This document shows positions 7,263 to 17,703 of a DNA stretch of 64,000 nt, piece by piece. Each line of letters opens with the position of its first letter. Positions within the stretch are counted from its first letter, which is position 1. The DNA is taken from positions 1,984,001 through 2,048,000 of the forward strand of contig NZ_JACHNH010000001.1 in assembly GCF_014205335.1 (NCBI RefSeq), read 5' to 3'. The DNA comes from Amorphoplanes digitatis. GTDB lineage: Bacteria > Actinomycetota > Actinomycetes > Mycobacteriales > Micromonosporaceae. Below the pieces are notes generated by a model. It saw only the letters and a program-made list of their open reading frames with translations. It had not been told where the DNA came from and searched no databases. The translations under genes were made by a program, and so were the position numbers.

Positions 7263-10200
7263 GCAGGCGCGGTGCCGACAGGCCCGACGACGACGCCGAC
7301 CAGCGCGAACAGGCCGGCAAGAGCCGCCGCCTCTTCGGTCGCGGCCGGCCGGAGGCCGTCGAGCCCGTCGAGGTGCCCCGCGAGGAGACCGGCTGGCTCG
7401 ACGACCTGCGCACCGCCAAGGAGGAGCGCTCGGCGATCGGCCCCGGCGCCTCCGGCGCCCGCACCAGCAAGAGCGGCCGCAGCGCACCGGGCCCGGACGA
7501 CCCGGTCGACGACTCGCCGTTCCCGGTCGCCCCCCGGTCCCCGGCGGGACCGCCCTCCTCGGCGCCCGTCAGCGGCGCCCGCCCGCCGGGCCGCGCGCCC
7601 GGTTCCGGTGAGCACGCGACCGGCGCCTGGCAGTCGCCACCCGGCCAGAGCGTGCCGGGCCGGCCCGTGCCCGGTCAGCCCGTGCCCGGCCAGTCCATGC
7701 CCGGCCAGTCCATGCCCGGCCAGTCCATGCCCGGCCAGCCCATGCCCGGCCAGTCCATGCCCGGCCAGGCGCCGCCCCGCCGTGGTGCGGCACCGGCCGA
7801 GCCCGCCGGCCGGCACGCACCGATCGACCGGAGCGAGCCGGGCATCCGGCCGCCGGGCCGGCGCGCCGCCCCGCCCGTGCCCGACCCGAACGACCCGCCG
7901 GCACCCGGCCACGGTCGCCGGCAGATCGAGCCGGGACAGGCCGGCGGCCGCCTGCCGACCGGATCCTTCAACACCGTCGGTCCCGCACCGGGCGTGCCCG
8001 CCTCCGGCAACGCGCCCGAGGTCCCGGCGGCGCGTCCGGTCTCGCCCGGCCGCCCCGGCCCGGCCGCCCCGGTCTCCGGCGGACGCCGCGGCGCGATGCC
8101 GCCACCCGCCGGGGCGGGCCCGCTCCCGGGCCGCCCGGTCTCGCCCGCTAGCCGGGCCGCCCGGCATCAGGAACCCGGCCGCCCGGCCGGTCACGCCCGT
8201 CCCGACCAGCCCGGCGCGCCCGGGCCGGTCTCGCCGGCGCCCGGCCGCGGCCGCGCCGACCAGGGCGGTTACCCGCCCGGCCGCCCCGGCGGCGACCAGC
8301 CCGGCTTCGGCGCCGGCCGCCCCGCCGGCGACCCGTCCGGTTTCGCGCCGCCCGGGCGCCCCAGCGCCGCGCCGGTGTCCGGCGGCCGCACGGGTGCCGG
8401 TACGGGCCGGCGGGCCCGCCCCGACGGCCCCGCCCAGGTCCCGCCGGGCCAGGCCGGCATGGGCCCGGTTCGTGGCGGTCACGCCGCCCCGGAGCAGTCC
8501 GGCCCGGTTCGTGGCGGTCACGCCGCACCCGAGCAGACCGGCCCGGTTCGTGGCGGTCACGCCGCACCCGAGCAGACCGGCTCGGTTCGTGGCGGCCATG
8601 CCGCGCCCGAGCAGACCGGCGGCCACGCCGCGCGCGACGAGATCGGCGGCTTCGCGACCGGCAGCCGGGCCACCGTGCGCCCGGCCGGCGGCTCCAGCCG
8701 CCCGGTCTCGGCGGTGCCCAACGAGTCGTTCGGCTCGCGCAACGCCGCCTCCGCGCACGCCCGCCCCGAGCACCCGGCGGAGCCGGCCGGCCGCCACGGC
8801 CGCCCGGATGCCGGACCGCAGTCCGGCGAGGCCTTCGGCCACCACTCCGGCGCGATGCCGCCAGCGGGCCGGCCGGGAGCCCGCCCCGGCGGCCAGCACG
8901 GCGCACCCGACCCCGACGACGATCCCGGCACCGGCGCCGTGGGACGCCGCGGCGCACAGGGCCCGCGCGGCCGTGGCGCACCCGACCAGCCCGGCCGGGC
9001 CGGGCGCGGTGCCGTGCCGCCGCCGGGCACCGGCGGCCAGCCCGCCCGCGCGTCCGCCTCCGTGATGCCGCCCGTCGTGCCGGGGCGCGAGGGCGTGCGA
9101 ACGCCCGCCGTGCCCGGCCGAGCGGGTGCCATGGCGGGCAGCGCCTCCGGCGTCATCGGCACGACCGGCCAGATCGCCCGTGCCGGCGAGGCCGCCGACC
9201 GGGCGGCCGCGGCCCGCGGCGCCGGCCGCGCGCCCCGCACCGGTCCGCAGCAGGGCCGGCCGGGCCGACCCGGCGCGAACCCGCCCGCCGGCGGCCAGCC
9301 CGGCGTGGGTCAGCCCGGCGTGGGTCAGCCCGGCGCGGGCCAGCCTGGCGCGGGCCAGCACAGCGCCGGCCAGCCCGGCCCGGGCCAGCACGACACGGGT
9401 CAGCGCGGCACGGGTCAGCACAGCGCCGGCCAGCCCGCTCCAGGCCAGCACAGCGCAGTTCAGCCGGGTGGCCAGGGTCAGCCCGGCGCCGGTCGTCCCG
9501 GCATGGGCCAGCCCGGAGCCGGTCGTCCCGGCGCGGGCGCGGGTCGTCCCGGAGCGGGTCGTCCCGGCGCGGGCCAGCCCGGTGTCGGTCAGCCCGGTGT
9601 CGGCCAGCCTGGGGTCGGCCAGCCTGGGGTCGGCCAGCCTGGGGTCGGCCAGCCTGGGGTCGGTCAGCCTGGGGTCGGTCAGCCCGGAGTCGGCCTGCCC
9701 GGTGCCGGACAGCAGCCTGGCGCCGGCCAGCCCGGGCAGCGGCAGCAGCCGCCGGGCCGGGCGGGTGCCCAGCCGGGTCCGGGTCAGCAGTCCGGAGGCC
9801 GTGCGGCCCCGGGCCGGCAGACGGCCGGGCGTGCCGCGCCCGGACAGCAGCCCCGCGGCACGACGGGCCCCGGCCAGCCGGCCGCCTTCGCCGGCCCCGG
9901 CCAGCAGGGCACGGGCCCGGTCGAGGCCGGCCAGCACAGCGCCGGCCTGGTCCGCCCGGCGCCCGGCGGTGCCGGTCCAGGCCAGCCGCCGAACGCACCC
10001 GGACGTGCCGGTCCAGGCCAGCCCCCGAACGCACCCGGCCGTAATCCGAAGGCACCCGCCGACCAGCCGGGCGCGGCCCGTCCCGGTCAGCCCGGGACCT
10101 TCGGCGGTCCCGGCAAGCCTGGCGGCCTCTCCGGCCCGGGCCGGCCGAGCGGCCTTCCCGGTCAGCCCGGCGGCCTTCCCGGTCAGCCCGGCGGCCTTCC

Positions 10201-11557
10201 CGGTCAGCCCGGCGGCCTTCCCGGTCAGCCCGGCGGCCTTCCCGGTCAGCCCGGCGGCGTTCCCGGTCAGCCCGGCGGCCCGGCCGCCGGACGGCCGGAC
10301 GGCCCGCCGCGCCCCGGCCAGCCGGACGGCGACGACTTCGGCGGCACCGGTGCGCGCCGCCCCACCAGCCTCGGCGACACCGGCCGGCCCGCCCGCGGCG
10401 CCGGCGCTGTGCCCCCGGTGCGCGGCACCGGCGCGGTGCCGCCCGGACCCGGCGCCGGCCAGGCCCCGCCGCCCGGAGTCGCCGTCAGGCCGGTGTCGCC
10501 CGGTCGTGGTGGCCCCGACGTTCCGCGTGGTCGTGGTGGTGCTGATCTTCTGCCGGGTCGTGGCACGGCGGATGTGCCGCCGGGTGTCGCGGTGAGGCCG
10601 GTGTCGCCCGCTCGTGGTGGCCCCGATGTCCCGCGTGGTCGTGGTGGTGCTGATCTTCTGCCGGGTCGTGGCACGGCCGACGTGCCGCCCGGCCGCGGCC
10701 CCGGTGCCGCCGGTGAGCTCGCCGTGCGGGGCACCGGGCAGGTCCCGCCGCCGCCGCCGGTGCGGGCGAAGGCGGCCGCCGCGGTGGCCGTACCCCCGGT
10801 CGGTGAACCCTCCGGTGCCGGGCGCGCGACCGCGCCGCGGCCCGCCGTGGCGGTCATCGAGGACGAGGACTCGCCGGGCGGCCTGCGGGGCGCCGGGTCC
10901 GAGCTGCGCGCGCAGCTGCGCGAGAAGCGCCGCCTGCGGGTACTGACCCTGGTCACGCTGAGCGTCGTCGTGCTCGGGCTGCTCCCGCTGGTCTTCGGCA
11001 TCCGCTCGACGACCCGGGATCCGGTCTTCAACTCCCTCGACGCCCTGAGCGTGCCCGGCTGGGCCGACAAGGACGTCGAGGACCGCAGCAGCGGCAGCCG
11101 GTGGTGCTTCCTCGACTGCCGGTTCCGGGAGCGCACCGCGCAGTCCGACCGGCCGTTCGAGGAGACCGACAAGGTCTACTCGACGGCCCTGGCCTCGGCC
11201 GGCTGGAAGGCGCGCGGCGGCGAGTGCGCGGAGCAGCCCACCACCTCCGGCAAGTACACCTGCTGGACCCGGGACGAGTTCACTCTGGACCTGTGGGTCC
11301 GGCTGCCCGAGTGCGCCGTCGACGCCGTCGCCGCGCAGGATCCGGCCACCCTGCCGTCCACCGGGCCCGACGGGGTGGTGGCCACCGCCGACCCGTCGAA
11401 GTGCACGGGATCGACCGTCAGCATCAAGGTGCAGAATGCGATCACCGACCAGCGTGGCAAGCCCGAACCGGCCGTCGATCCGTCCCTCGTCGGCGAGACG
11501 CCCGACCCCGTGCTGACGAACGATCCCCTGCTCGAGCCGACACCGAAGGCTTCGTGA
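7259..11557 (+). CDS. Giant disordered Gly/Pro/Gln-rich protein with one C-terminal transmembrane helix
   Basis: A 1432-residue protein with no recognised family over most of its length. Residues 1-60 are charged ([19 protein letters not shown] looks conserved-like). Residues about 65-1190 are low complexity with several tandem arrays. A basic segment (LREKRRLR) precedes one transmembrane helix (about 1226-1248), then a 180-residue outside domain with six Cys (FLDCRF and RWCF among them). Topology rules suggest the long disordered part is in the cytoplasm. It overlaps rarA by 4 bp. The frame is open without break and ends in a folded-looking domain, so it is a real gene. Function unknown; scaffold or envelope-linked adaptor are guesses. 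Confidence 0.8.
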   Translation: MSRRGADRPDDDADQREQAGKSRRLFGRGRPEAVEPVEVPREETGWLDDLRTAKEERSAIGPGASGARTSKSGRSAPGPDDPVDDSPFPVAPRSPAGPPSSAPVSGARPPGRAPGSGEHATGAWQSPPGQSVPGRPVPGQPVPGQSMPGQSMPGQSMPGQPMPGQSMPGQAPPRRGAAPAEPAGRHAPIDRSEPGIRPPGRRAAPPVPDPNDPPAPGHGRRQIEPGQAGGRLPTGSFNTVGPAPGVPASGNAPEVPAARPVSPGRPGPAAPVSGGRRGAMPPPAGAGPLPGRPVSPASRAARHQEPGRPAGHARPDQPGAPGPVSPAPGRGRADQGGYPPGRPGGDQPGFGAGRPAGDPSGFAPPGRPSAAPVSGGRTGAGTGRRARPDGPAQVPPGQAGMGPVRGGHAAPEQSGPVRGGHAAPEQTGPVRGGHAAPEQTGSVRGGHAAPEQTGGHAARDEIGGFATGSRATVRPAGGSSRPVSAVPNESFGSRNAASAHARPEHPAEPAGRHGRPDAGPQSGEAFGHHSGAMPPAGRPGARPGGQHGAPDPDDDPGTGAVGRRGAQGPRGRGAPDQPGRAGRGAVPPPGTGGQPARASASVMPPVVPGREGVRTPAVPGRAGAMAGSASGVIGTTGQIARAGEAADRAAAARGAGRAPRTGPQQGRPGRPGANPPAGGQPGVGQPGVGQPGAGQPGAGQHSAGQPGPGQHDTGQRGTGQHSAGQPAPGQHSAVQPGGQGQPGAGRPGMGQPGAGRPGAGAGRPGAGRPGAGQPGVGQPGVGQPGVGQPGVGQPGVGQPGVGQPGVGQPGVGLPGAGQQPGAGQPGQRQQPPGRAGAQPGPGQQSGGRAAPGRQTAGRAAPGQQPRGTTGPGQPAAFAGPGQQGTGPVEAGQHSAGLVRPAPGGAGPGQPPNAPGRAGPGQPPNAPGRNPKAPADQPGAARPGQPGTFGGPGKPGGLSGPGRPSGLPGQPGGLPGQPGGLPGQPGGLPGQPGGLPGQPGGVPGQPGGPAAGRPDGPPRPGQPDGDDFGGTGARRPTSLGDTGRPARGAGAVPPVRGTGAVPPGPGAGQAPPPGVAVRPVSPGRGGPDVPRGRGGADLLPGRGTADVPPGVAVRPVSPARGGPDVPRGRGGADLLPGRGTADVPPGRGPGAAGELAVRGTGQVPPPPPVRAKAAAAVAVPPVGEPSGAGRATAPRPAVAVIEDEDSPGGLRGAGSELRAQLREKRRLRVLTLVTLSVVVLGLLPLVFGIRSTTRDPVFNSLDALSVPGWADKDVEDRSSGSRWCFLDCRFRERTAQSDRPFEETDKVYSTALASAGWKARGGECAEQPTTSGKYTCWTRDEFTLDLWVRLPECAVDAVAAQDPATLPSTGPDGVVATADPSKCTGSTVSIKVQNAITDQRGKPEPAVDPSLVGETPDPVLTNDPLLEPTPKAS
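7661..7765 (+). repeat. 15-bp tandem repeat coding for Q(S/P)MPG
   Basis: Seven consecutive 15-bp units, [10 protein letters not shown], three [15 protein letters not shown]. The middle units are identical at the DNA level, which marks recent slippage or unequal crossing over. Confidence 0.9.
8464..8619 (+). repeat. 39-bp tandem repeat coding for [11 protein letters not shown](S/T)G
   Basis: Four 39-bp units with starts at 39-base steps from 8464. Each carries the 13-residue unit with an RGGHAAPEQ core; the last unit has Ser for Pro and a silent change. Confidence 0.9.
9575..9694 (+). repeat. 15-bp tandem repeat coding for QPGVG
   Basis: Eight perfect QPGVG units (15 bp each). They are the core of a longer, looser Q-P-G-x-G region from about 9296 to 9740. 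Valine-proline-glycine pentads resemble elastin-like sequence. Confidence 0.92.
10151..10276 (+). repeat. 21-bp tandem repeat coding for GLPGQPG
   Basis: Five GLPGQPG units and one GVPGQPG unit, nearly identical in DNA. The heptad looks collagen-like but the doubled Gly at each junction breaks the Gly-X-Y register, so a collagen helix is not implied. Confidence 0.92.
10475..10690 (+). repeat. Tandem duplication of 108 bp (36 codons)
   Basis: The unit at 10475-10582 recurs at 10583-10690 with very few changes; it encodes a 36-residue block with VAVRPVSP at its start and GTADVPP at its end. It lies just before the conserved C-terminal part of the giant protein. Confidence 0.9.
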
Positions 11558-11634
11558 CGCGCTTGCCGGTCACGGACGGTAGGGTCTGCACGTTGTCACG
11601 CTGTGAGGGCATCGTCAGTAGAGGAGACGTGTAG

Positions 11635-12099
11635 ATGGACGTAACCGCCGGAGAAATCGCAGGCCTGATCGCGGCGGGCGCGTTTCTGATGCTCGTCCTG
11701 GTGCTGGCCGTGCCGATCCTCAAGCTGCGGCACACGGTCGACGCCGCCACTCAGGCGATCAACGACCTGAACGACCGGACCGGCCCGGTGCTCGGCAACG
11801 TCAACGAGACGGTGGAGAACGTCAACACCGCGCTCGGCCAGGTTCAGGTCACTTTGGACGGCGTGAACGTGCAGCTCGCCAAGGTGGACACGATGACGGA
11901 GCACGCGCAGAACGTCACCGCGAGCGTGGCGAACCTGGCCACGGTGGTGTCCGCCGCGGCCGCCAATCCGTTGATCAAGGTGGCCTCGTTCGGGTACGGC
12001 CTGCGCAAGGCGACCGCCGCCCGCCGGCACGCCGAGGAGGAGCGCGAGGTCCGCGCCACCCTCAAGCAGCGCCGCAAGGCCGCCCGCGCAGCTCGCTGA
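11635..12099 (+). CDS. DUF948 domain protein
   Basis: A 154-residue protein with one N-terminal transmembrane helix (about 7-29) and a long amphipathic helical stretch (30-115) of the DUF948 type, resembling methyl-accepting or apolipoprotein-like coiled coils, then a basic Arg/Lys-rich tail. GAGGAG precedes the ATG. In many actinomycetes such a gene lies just before alaS, as here. No biochemical role is established that I know of. Confidence 0.85.
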   Translation: MDVTAGEIAGLIAAGAFLMLVLVLAVPILKLRHTVDAATQAINDLNDRTGPVLGNVNETVENVNTALGQVQVTLDGVNVQLAKVDTMTEHAQNVTASVANLATVVSAAAANPLIKVASFGYGLRKATAARRHAEEEREVRATLKQRRKAARAAR

Positions 12100-12128
12100 T
12101 CATTTTCGAACCGGGAAGGAAGACCGCC

Positions 12129-12434
12129 ATGAAGCGGCTGCTCTGGCTGGGTGTCGGCCTGGCCGTCGGCGCCATCATCGTGCGCAAGGTCACCCGCAAG
12201 GCCAACGAGTTCACTCCGACCGGCATCGCCACCTCGCTTTCGGAATCCGCTGGCGGTCTCGTCGAGTCGCTGCGTAACTTCGTGGAGGACGTCCGCGAGG
12301 GTATGGCCGAGCGCGAGGAGGAGATCCACGAGGCCTTCGCCGCGGGCGAGCTCTACCAGGACAAATTCGCCGAGCTGCGCGAGGACGCGCAGGACGGCAC
12401 ACCCGGGCGGCAAGCCCAGGAGGGTCAGCGATGA
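12129..12434 (+). CDS. DUF6167-like small membrane protein
   Basis: A 101-residue protein with a short N-terminal hydrophobic helix (3-19, [15 protein letters not shown]) followed by a basic patch and a highly charged helix (50-90, [16 protein letters not shown]). It matches the small protein typically found between the DUF948 gene and alaS in actinomycetes. GGGAAGGA stands before the ATG. Its last codon overlaps the alaS ATG (ATGA, 4 bp), so the two are translated together. Confidence 0.78.
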   Translation: MKRLLWLGVGLAVGAIIVRKVTRKANEFTPTGIATSLSESAGGLVESLRNFVEDVREGMAEREEEIHEAFAAGELYQDKFAELREDAQDGTPGRQAQEGQR

Positions 12435-15115
12435 AGACGGCGGAGATCAAGCGGCGCTTTCTTGCGCATTTCGAGGCCAACGGGCACACGGTCGTGCCGA
12501 GTGCCCCGCTGCCGGCTATCGAGGACCCGAACCTGCTGTTCATCAACGCCGGCATGGTGCAGTTCGTGCCGTTCTTCCTCGGCCAGCGCACCCCGCCGTA
12601 CGAGCGGGCGGCGAGCGTGCAGAAGTGCATCCGGACGCCGGACATCGACGAGGTGGGCAAGACCTCGCGGCACGGCACGTTCTTCCAGATGAACGGCAAC
12701 TTCTCGTTCGGCGACTACTTCAAGGCGGAGGCGATCCGCCTCGCCTGGGAGCTGTCGACCAACACGGTCGACAAGGGCGGCTTCGGGCTGGACCCGAGCC
12801 GGGTCTGGGCGACCGTCTACCTCGACGACGACGAGGCCTTCGAGATGTGGCGCGCCACCGGCGTGCCCGCCGAGCGGATCGTGCGCCGGGGCAAGAAGGA
12901 CAACTGGTGGCACATGGGCATTCCCGGGCCCGGCGGCACCTGTTCCGAGCTGTTCTACGACCGCGGCCCCGAGTACGGCAAGGAGGGCGGCCCGGAGGTC
13001 GACGAGGACCGGTACATGGAGTACTGGAACCTCGTCTTCATGCAGTACGAGATCACCGACGTGAAGAGCAAGGACACCTTCACGATCGTCAGTGATCTGC
13101 CCAAGAAGAACATCGACACCGGCATGGGCCTGGAGCGGGTCGCGTCGATCCTCCAGGGCGTCGACAACCTCTACGAGATCGACGAGGTCAAGCCGATCCT
13201 GGCGCGGGCGGCGGAGCTGTCCGGCAAGGTGTACGGCGCGCACTCGGGCCACGAGGCCGGCACGTCGCACCCCGACGACGTGCGGCTGCGGGTGATCGCG
13301 GACCACGTCCGCACCACGCTGATGCTCATCGGCGACGGCGTGACCCCGTCGAACGAGGGCCGCGGCTACGTGCTGCGCCGCATCATGCGCCGCGCGATCC
13401 GGGCGATGCGCCTGCTCGGCTGGCAGGGCGCGACGTTCCCCGAGCTGCTGCCGGTGGCCCGCGACTGCATGTCGCCCTCGTACCCGGAACTGGCGGAGGA
13501 GTTCGTCCGGATCTCCACGTACGCGTACGCGGAGGAGGAGGCGTTCCTGTCCACGCTGCGCGCGGGCACGACGATCCTCGACTCGGCGATCACCGAGACC
13601 AAGCGGTCCGGCGGGGCGAAGCTGAGCGGCGCGCAGGCGTTCCAGCTGCACGACACGTACGGCTTCCCGATCGACCTGACCCTGGAGATCGCGGCCGAGC
13701 AGGGCCTCGACGTCGACCGGGAGGGCTTCCGCCGGCTGATGGCCGACCAGCGGTCCCGCGCGAAGGCGGACGCGGCCGCGCGCAAGTCGGGTCACGCGGA
13801 CCTGTCGGCGTACCGGTCGATGCTCGACGACGGCGGCCCGGTGGAGTTCACCGGCTACGCGGAGGTCACCCGCGAGTCGCGGGTGCGCGCGCTGCTCGGC
13901 GCGGGCGGCAAGAGCGTTGCGGCGGCGGGCGAGGGCGACTACGTCGAGCTGGTGCTCGACACGACCCCGTTCTACGCGGAGGGCGGCGGCCAGCAGGCCG
14001 ACACCGGCGTGATCAACGTCGGCGGCGGCCAGGTCGAGGTCGTCGACGTGCAGCAGCCGCTGCCGGGCCTGATCGTGCACAAGGCGCGGGTCCTGCGCGG
14101 CGAGGTGCGCGCGGGTGAGACGGGCTTCGCCGAGATCGACGTGACCCGGCGCAAGGCGATCTCCCGCTCGCACACGGCGACGCACCTGATCCACCAGACC
14201 ATGCGCGCGTTCCTCGGCGAGTCGGCGACCCAGGCGGGTTCGCTGAACGCGCCGGGCCGGCTGCGCTTCGACTTCAACACCCCGGGTGCCGTCTCGGCCT
14301 CGGTGCTGCACGACGTCGAGCAGCAGGTCAACGAGGTGCTGCTGCGCGACCTCGAGGTACATGCGTTCATCACCACCCAGGAGGAGGCGCGCCGGCTCGG
14401 CGCGATGGCCCTGTTCGGGGAGAAGTACGGCGATGAGGTCCGCGTGGTTGAAGTCGGCGACTACGCGCGTGAACTCTGCGGCGGCACGCACGTGGCCCGC
14501 TCGGGTCAGCTCGGCCTGGTGAAGATCCTCAACGAGTCGTCGATCGGCGCCGGCGTACGCCGGGTCGAGGCGCTGGTCGGCATCGACGCGTTCGGCTTCC
14601 TGGCCAAGGAGCACCTGCTCGTCGCGCGGCTCGCGGAGCTGTTCCGGGTGCCGGGCGACCAGGTCGCGGACCGGGTCGAGCAGACCGTGACGGCGCTGCG
14701 CGACGCGGAGAAGGAGCTCGAGAAGATGCGCGCGCAGCTCGTGCTCGGCGGCGCGGGCGCGCTGGCCGAGCAGGCCCGCGATCTGCACGGCGTCGCGTAC
14801 GTCGGCGCCGAGGCGCCCGAGGGCGCGGCGGCCAACGACGTGCGTACCCTGGCGCAGGAGATCCGAGGCAAGATCGATTCTGCCCGCCCGGCGGTGGTCG
14901 CGGTCGCGGCCCGGTCGAACGGTAAGGCGTCACTGATTGTAGCGATCAACGCAGCTGCGCGGAGTCGCGGCCTGTCGGCGGCCGATCTTGTGAAGGGCGC
15001 CCTTTCCGGGCGGGGCGGCGGCAACGCGGACCTCGCGCAGGGCGGCGGCGTGCCCGCTGACCAGGTAAATCAGCTTTTGGCGGCGGTGGAGAAGGCGGTC
15101 GGCGAGGCTGCCTGA
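12431..15115 (+). CDS. alaS: Alanine--tRNA ligase
   Basis: A full-length 894-residue AlaRS. The class II catalytic core opens the protein (motif 1 region FINAGMVQF, motif 2 region [17 protein letters not shown]), the tRNA-recognition helices follow, and the editing domain has its zinc ligands HTATH (about 581-585) and CGGTH (about 683-687). The C-terminal oligomerisation part (C-Ala) ends at 894 with a DHHA1-like segment ([14 protein letters not shown]). It clears mischarged Ser and Gly. It leads directly into ruvX and mltG. Confidence 0.98.
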   Translation: MKTAEIKRRFLAHFEANGHTVVPSAPLPAIEDPNLLFINAGMVQFVPFFLGQRTPPYERAASVQKCIRTPDIDEVGKTSRHGTFFQMNGNFSFGDYFKAEAIRLAWELSTNTVDKGGFGLDPSRVWATVYLDDDEAFEMWRATGVPAERIVRRGKKDNWWHMGIPGPGGTCSELFYDRGPEYGKEGGPEVDEDRYMEYWNLVFMQYEITDVKSKDTFTIVSDLPKKNIDTGMGLERVASILQGVDNLYEIDEVKPILARAAELSGKVYGAHSGHEAGTSHPDDVRLRVIADHVRTTLMLIGDGVTPSNEGRGYVLRRIMRRAIRAMRLLGWQGATFPELLPVARDCMSPSYPELAEEFVRISTYAYAEEEAFLSTLRAGTTILDSAITETKRSGGAKLSGAQAFQLHDTYGFPIDLTLEIAAEQGLDVDREGFRRLMADQRSRAKADAAARKSGHADLSAYRSMLDDGGPVEFTGYAEVTRESRVRALLGAGGKSVAAAGEGDYVELVLDTTPFYAEGGGQQADTGVINVGGGQVEVVDVQQPLPGLIVHKARVLRGEVRAGETGFAEIDVTRRKAISRSHTATHLIHQTMRAFLGESATQAGSLNAPGRLRFDFNTPGAVSASVLHDVEQQVNEVLLRDLEVHAFITTQEEARRLGAMALFGEKYGDEVRVVEVGDYARELCGGTHVARSGQLGLVKILNESSIGAGVRRVEALVGIDAFGFLAKEHLLVARLAELFRVPGDQVADRVEQTVTALRDAEKELEKMRAQLVLGGAGALAEQARDLHGVAYVGAEAPEGAAANDVRTLAQEIRGKIDSARPAVVAVAARSNGKASLIVAINAAARSRGLSAADLVKGALSGRGGGNADLAQGGGVPADQVNQLLAAVEKAVGEAA

Positions 15116-15131
15116 GAGAGAGGCCGGCTCA

Positions 15132-15593
15132 ATGAACGCGTTGCCGCGGGGTAGGCGGCTGGGCGTAGATGTGGGTAAGGTCCGCGTCGGGGTCGCACTC
15201 AGTGACCCTGACGGGATCTTGGCCACCCCCCTGGTCACAGTTGCCCGTGACATGGGTGCGGCGCCCGACGCCGTCCCCGGCGACATAGCTGAGCTCGTGC
15301 GCCTCGTGGGGGAACACGAGGCGGTGCAGATCGTCGTCGGCCTTCCCGTGCGCCTCAATGGCGCCGAGGGGGCTGCCGCCATCGACATTCGTGCGTACGC
15401 TGGGCGACTGGAACGTGCGGTCGGGCATGTTCCGGTCGTTCTGACGGACGAGAGGATGTCGACCGTGGTCGCGACCCGTAGGCTTGCCGAACGTGGCGTC
15501 CGAGGGAAGCGTCAGCGGGCGGTCGTCGACCAGGCGGCCGCGGTGGAGATCCTGCAGAGCTGGCTGGACGCGCAGCGGAGGCAGACGAGATGA
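15132..15593 (+). CDS. ruvX: Putative pre-16S rRNA nuclease / Holliday junction resolvase-like protein RuvX (YqgF)
   Basis: A 153-residue RNase H-fold protein. Acidic residues expected in the active site are visible in GVDVGKVRVGVA (Asp13), LTDERMST and VVDQAAA, and the GLPVRLNG segment matches the family GLP motif. E. coli YqgF trims the 5' end of pre-16S rRNA. GAGAGGCC stands upstream of ATG 15132 and the stop overlaps mltG by 4 bp. The order alaS-ruvX-mltG-aroE is typical for actinobacteria. Confidence 0.95.
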   Translation: MNALPRGRRLGVDVGKVRVGVALSDPDGILATPLVTVARDMGAAPDAVPGDIAELVRLVGEHEAVQIVVGLPVRLNGAEGAAAIDIRAYAGRLERAVGHVPVVLTDERMSTVVATRRLAERGVRGKRQRAVVDQAAAVEILQSWLDAQRRQTR

Positions 15594-16777
15594 TCGACGA
15601 GCTGGACCTGGCGTTCGACGAGCAGGTCGACAAGACCAAGCCACGCCACCGGCGGGGCTCGCGTGGCTCGAAGGGTAAGGGTGGCCGGTCCACCGTCGCC
15701 TTCCTGATGGTGTTCATGCTGCTTGGCGTGCTCGGCGTCGGTGGATATCTCGGCTACGAGAAGGTCAAGGGCTTCTTCACGGCGGCCGACTACGACGGCC
15801 CGGGCACCGACCCGGTGCAGGTCACGATCGCCAAGAACGCCACGCTCACCGACATCGGCAACACCCTTGTCGACGCCGACGTGGTGAAGAGCACGGCCGC
15901 GTTCACCGAGGCGGCGGACCAGAACCCCAAGGGCAAGAACATCCAGTCGGGCACCTACAACCTGCGCAAGCAGATGGCGGCCGAGCAGGCCGTCACGCTG
16001 CTGCTCGACCCGAAGTCCCGGGTGGTCGCCGGCGTGGTGATCCCCGAGGGCAAGACCGCCCGGCAGACCTACGAGCTCCTCGCGAAGGGCACCGGCCTGC
16101 CGCTGAAGGACTTCCAGGAGGCGGCGAAGGATCCGGCGGCGCTGGGCGTGCCCGACTTCTGGTACAAGCGCCGCGACGGCAAGAAGGCGGCGACCACCAG
16201 CGTCGAGGGCTTCCTGTTCCCGGACACCTACGAGTTCCCGCCGAAGTCCACCGCGACGGAGATCCTCAGCATCATGGTGCAGCGGTTCATGACCGTCACC
16301 GGCGATCTCAAGTTCGTCGACAAGGTGCAGAACAACCTGTCGGTCTCGCCGTACGAGGCGTTGATCGTGGCGTCGCTGAGCCAGGCGGAGGCGGGCATCG
16401 CGGCGGACTACCCGAAGGTCTCCCGGGTGGCCTACAACCGGGCATACAAGGAAAAGATGCCGCTCCAGTTCGACGTGACCACGAACTACTGGCTCGACCT
16501 GCAGGACAAGAGCGGCAAGCACTCCGGCCAGATGACCCAGGCCGAGCTGGAGGACCCGAAGAACCCGTACACGACGGAGCTGCGGGTCGGCCTGCCGCTC
16601 GGCCCGATCAACAGCCCGGGCGAGGCGGCGCTCAAGGGCGCCGAGGCGCCGGCCGCCGGACCGTGGCTGTTCTTCGTCGCGGTGGACAAGACCGGCAGGT
16701 CGGCGTTCGCCACCACCAACGCCGAGCACGAGGCCAACATCCAGAAGGCCTGCAAGAACGGCATCCCGCTCTGTTGA
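15590..16777 (+). CDS. mltG: Endolytic peptidoglycan transglycosylase MltG
   Basis: A 395-residue YceG-family protein: a basic cytoplasmic N-terminus (1-33), one transmembrane helix (about 36-57), and an outside catalytic domain. Family marks are EGFLFPDTYE (206-215), ASLSQAEAG with catalytic Glu267, and the NSPGEAAL segment (341-348). MltG cuts nascent glycan strands and so sets their length. The first Glu of the usual E-x-E pair is Gln here (Q265), but the catalytic one is kept. Start and stop both overlap neighbours (ruvX and aroE) by 4 bp. Confidence 0.95.
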   Translation: MIDELDLAFDEQVDKTKPRHRRGSRGSKGKGGRSTVAFLMVFMLLGVLGVGGYLGYEKVKGFFTAADYDGPGTDPVQVTIAKNATLTDIGNTLVDADVVKSTAAFTEAADQNPKGKNIQSGTYNLRKQMAAEQAVTLLLDPKSRVVAGVVIPEGKTARQTYELLAKGTGLPLKDFQEAAKDPAALGVPDFWYKRRDGKKAATTSVEGFLFPDTYEFPPKSTATEILSIMVQRFMTVTGDLKFVDKVQNNLSVSPYEALIVASLSQAEAGIAADYPKVSRVAYNRAYKEKMPLQFDVTTNYWLDLQDKSGKHSGQMTQAELEDPKNPYTTELRVGLPLGPINSPGEAALKGAEAPAAGPWLFFVAVDKTGRSAFATTNAEHEANIQKACKNGIPLC

Positions 16778-17613
16778 CGGACCGGCTACAGCCCTGTCGT
16801 GCCGCGGTCTGCGGCAAGCCGATCGGTCATTCGCTGTCCCCGGTGATCCACAATGCCGGCTTCGCGGCCGCCGGGCTGCGGAGCTGGACGTACACGTCCT
16901 TCGAGTGCGCCGAGGCCGAGCTGGGCGACCTGGTGGCCGGGCTCGGCCCCGAGTGGGCCGGCCTGTCGCTGACGATGCCGCTGAAGGAGGCGGGCCTCGC
17001 GCTCGCCGCGGCGGCGTCGCCGGTCGCGGTCGCGACCGGCGCGGCCAACACTCTGGTACGCCGGCCGGACGGCACCTGGTACGCCGACAACACCGACGTG
17101 CCGGGGATGATCCGCGTGCTCGAGGACGCGGGCCTGCGTCGCGGGCCGGCGGTGACCGTCCTGGGTGGCGGCGGCACGGCCCGCGCGGCGCTCGCGGCGG
17201 CGGCCGGGTTCGGCGCCACCGAGGTGACGGTGGTGACCCGCCGGCCCGAGGCGAGGGACGAGCTGGCACCGGCCGCGGCGGCCCTCGGCGTGACGATCGT
17301 CGGCCGGGACTGGTCGCGGGCGGCGTCCGCCTTCGACGCCGACGCGGTGATCTCGACGGTGCCGAAGGGCGCGGCGGACGAGTTGGCGACCGCCGTGCGG
17401 TTCTCGCCGGGCGCCGTGCTGTTCGACGCGATCTACGACCCCTGGCCGACCCCGCTCGCCGCCGCGGCGCAGCGCCAGGGCGTGCGGGTGGTGTCCGGGC
17501 TCGACCTGCTGCTGGCGCAGGCGCTGGGCCAGTTCGAGCAGTTCACCGGTGTGGTGCCGGCGCCGGAGAGCGCCATGCGCGCGGCGCTGACCGCGGCCGC
17601 CGGCAGCAGGTGA
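16774..17613 (+). CDS. aroE: Shikimate dehydrogenase
   Basis: A 279-residue NADP-type shikimate dehydrogenase. The substrate-binding GKPIGHSLSPVIHN lies at 14-27, LTMPLKEA carries the catalytic Lys, NTDVPGM follows, and the Rossmann glycine loop is GGGGTARAA. The start is taken as TTG 16774, which overlaps the mltG stop (TTGA); the next in-frame GTG upstream would lie deep in mltG and no ATG or GTG stands before the GKPIGHS motif downstream. CTG 16771 is the only alternative. Reduces 3-dehydroshikimate to shikimate. Confidence 0.93.
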   Translation: MTDRLQPCRAAVCGKPIGHSLSPVIHNAGFAAAGLRSWTYTSFECAEAELGDLVAGLGPEWAGLSLTMPLKEAGLALAAAASPVAVATGAANTLVRRPDGTWYADNTDVPGMIRVLEDAGLRRGPAVTVLGGGGTARAALAAAAGFGATEVTVVTRRPEARDELAPAAAALGVTIVGRDWSRAASAFDADAVISTVPKGAADELATAVRFSPGAVLFDAIYDPWPTPLAAAAQRQGVRVVSGLDLLLAQALGQFEQFTGVVPAPESAMRAALTAAAGSR

Positions 17614-17690
17614 GCCGGCTCCGGCGGCCGGCGACAGGTCCGTAAGGCGGGACGGCGGCCACCTGAAGGCGTCCGGCGCGGCGACCGTGC

Positions 17691-17696
17691 CAGACT
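17691..17696 (+). promoter_or_regulatory. Candidate -10 box (CAGACT) for leaderless aroC
   Basis: CAGACT ends 7 nt before the aroC GTG. No Shine-Dalgarno sequence precedes that start, so a transcript beginning at or near the GTG is likely. Confidence 0.35.
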
Positions 17697-17703
17697 GTGA
17701 CTC

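Noticed and set aside
6968..9937. Antisense open frame of 989 codons opposite rarA's tail and the giant gene
   Set aside because: High G+C and short repeats keep the opposite frame open. It has no start context, no folded domain and no family match; the plus strand has overlap with rarA and a sensible C-terminus.
9296..10276. Short regular repeats that could look like a CRISPR array
   Set aside because: Repeats of 15 and 21 bp have no spacers, stay in frame and code for QPGVG and GLPGQPG.
15590..16777. Loss of the MltG catalytic Glu (Gln at 265)
   Set aside because: Judging by the E. coli protein, the catalytic residue is the second Glu of the E-x-E pair, which is kept here as Glu267.
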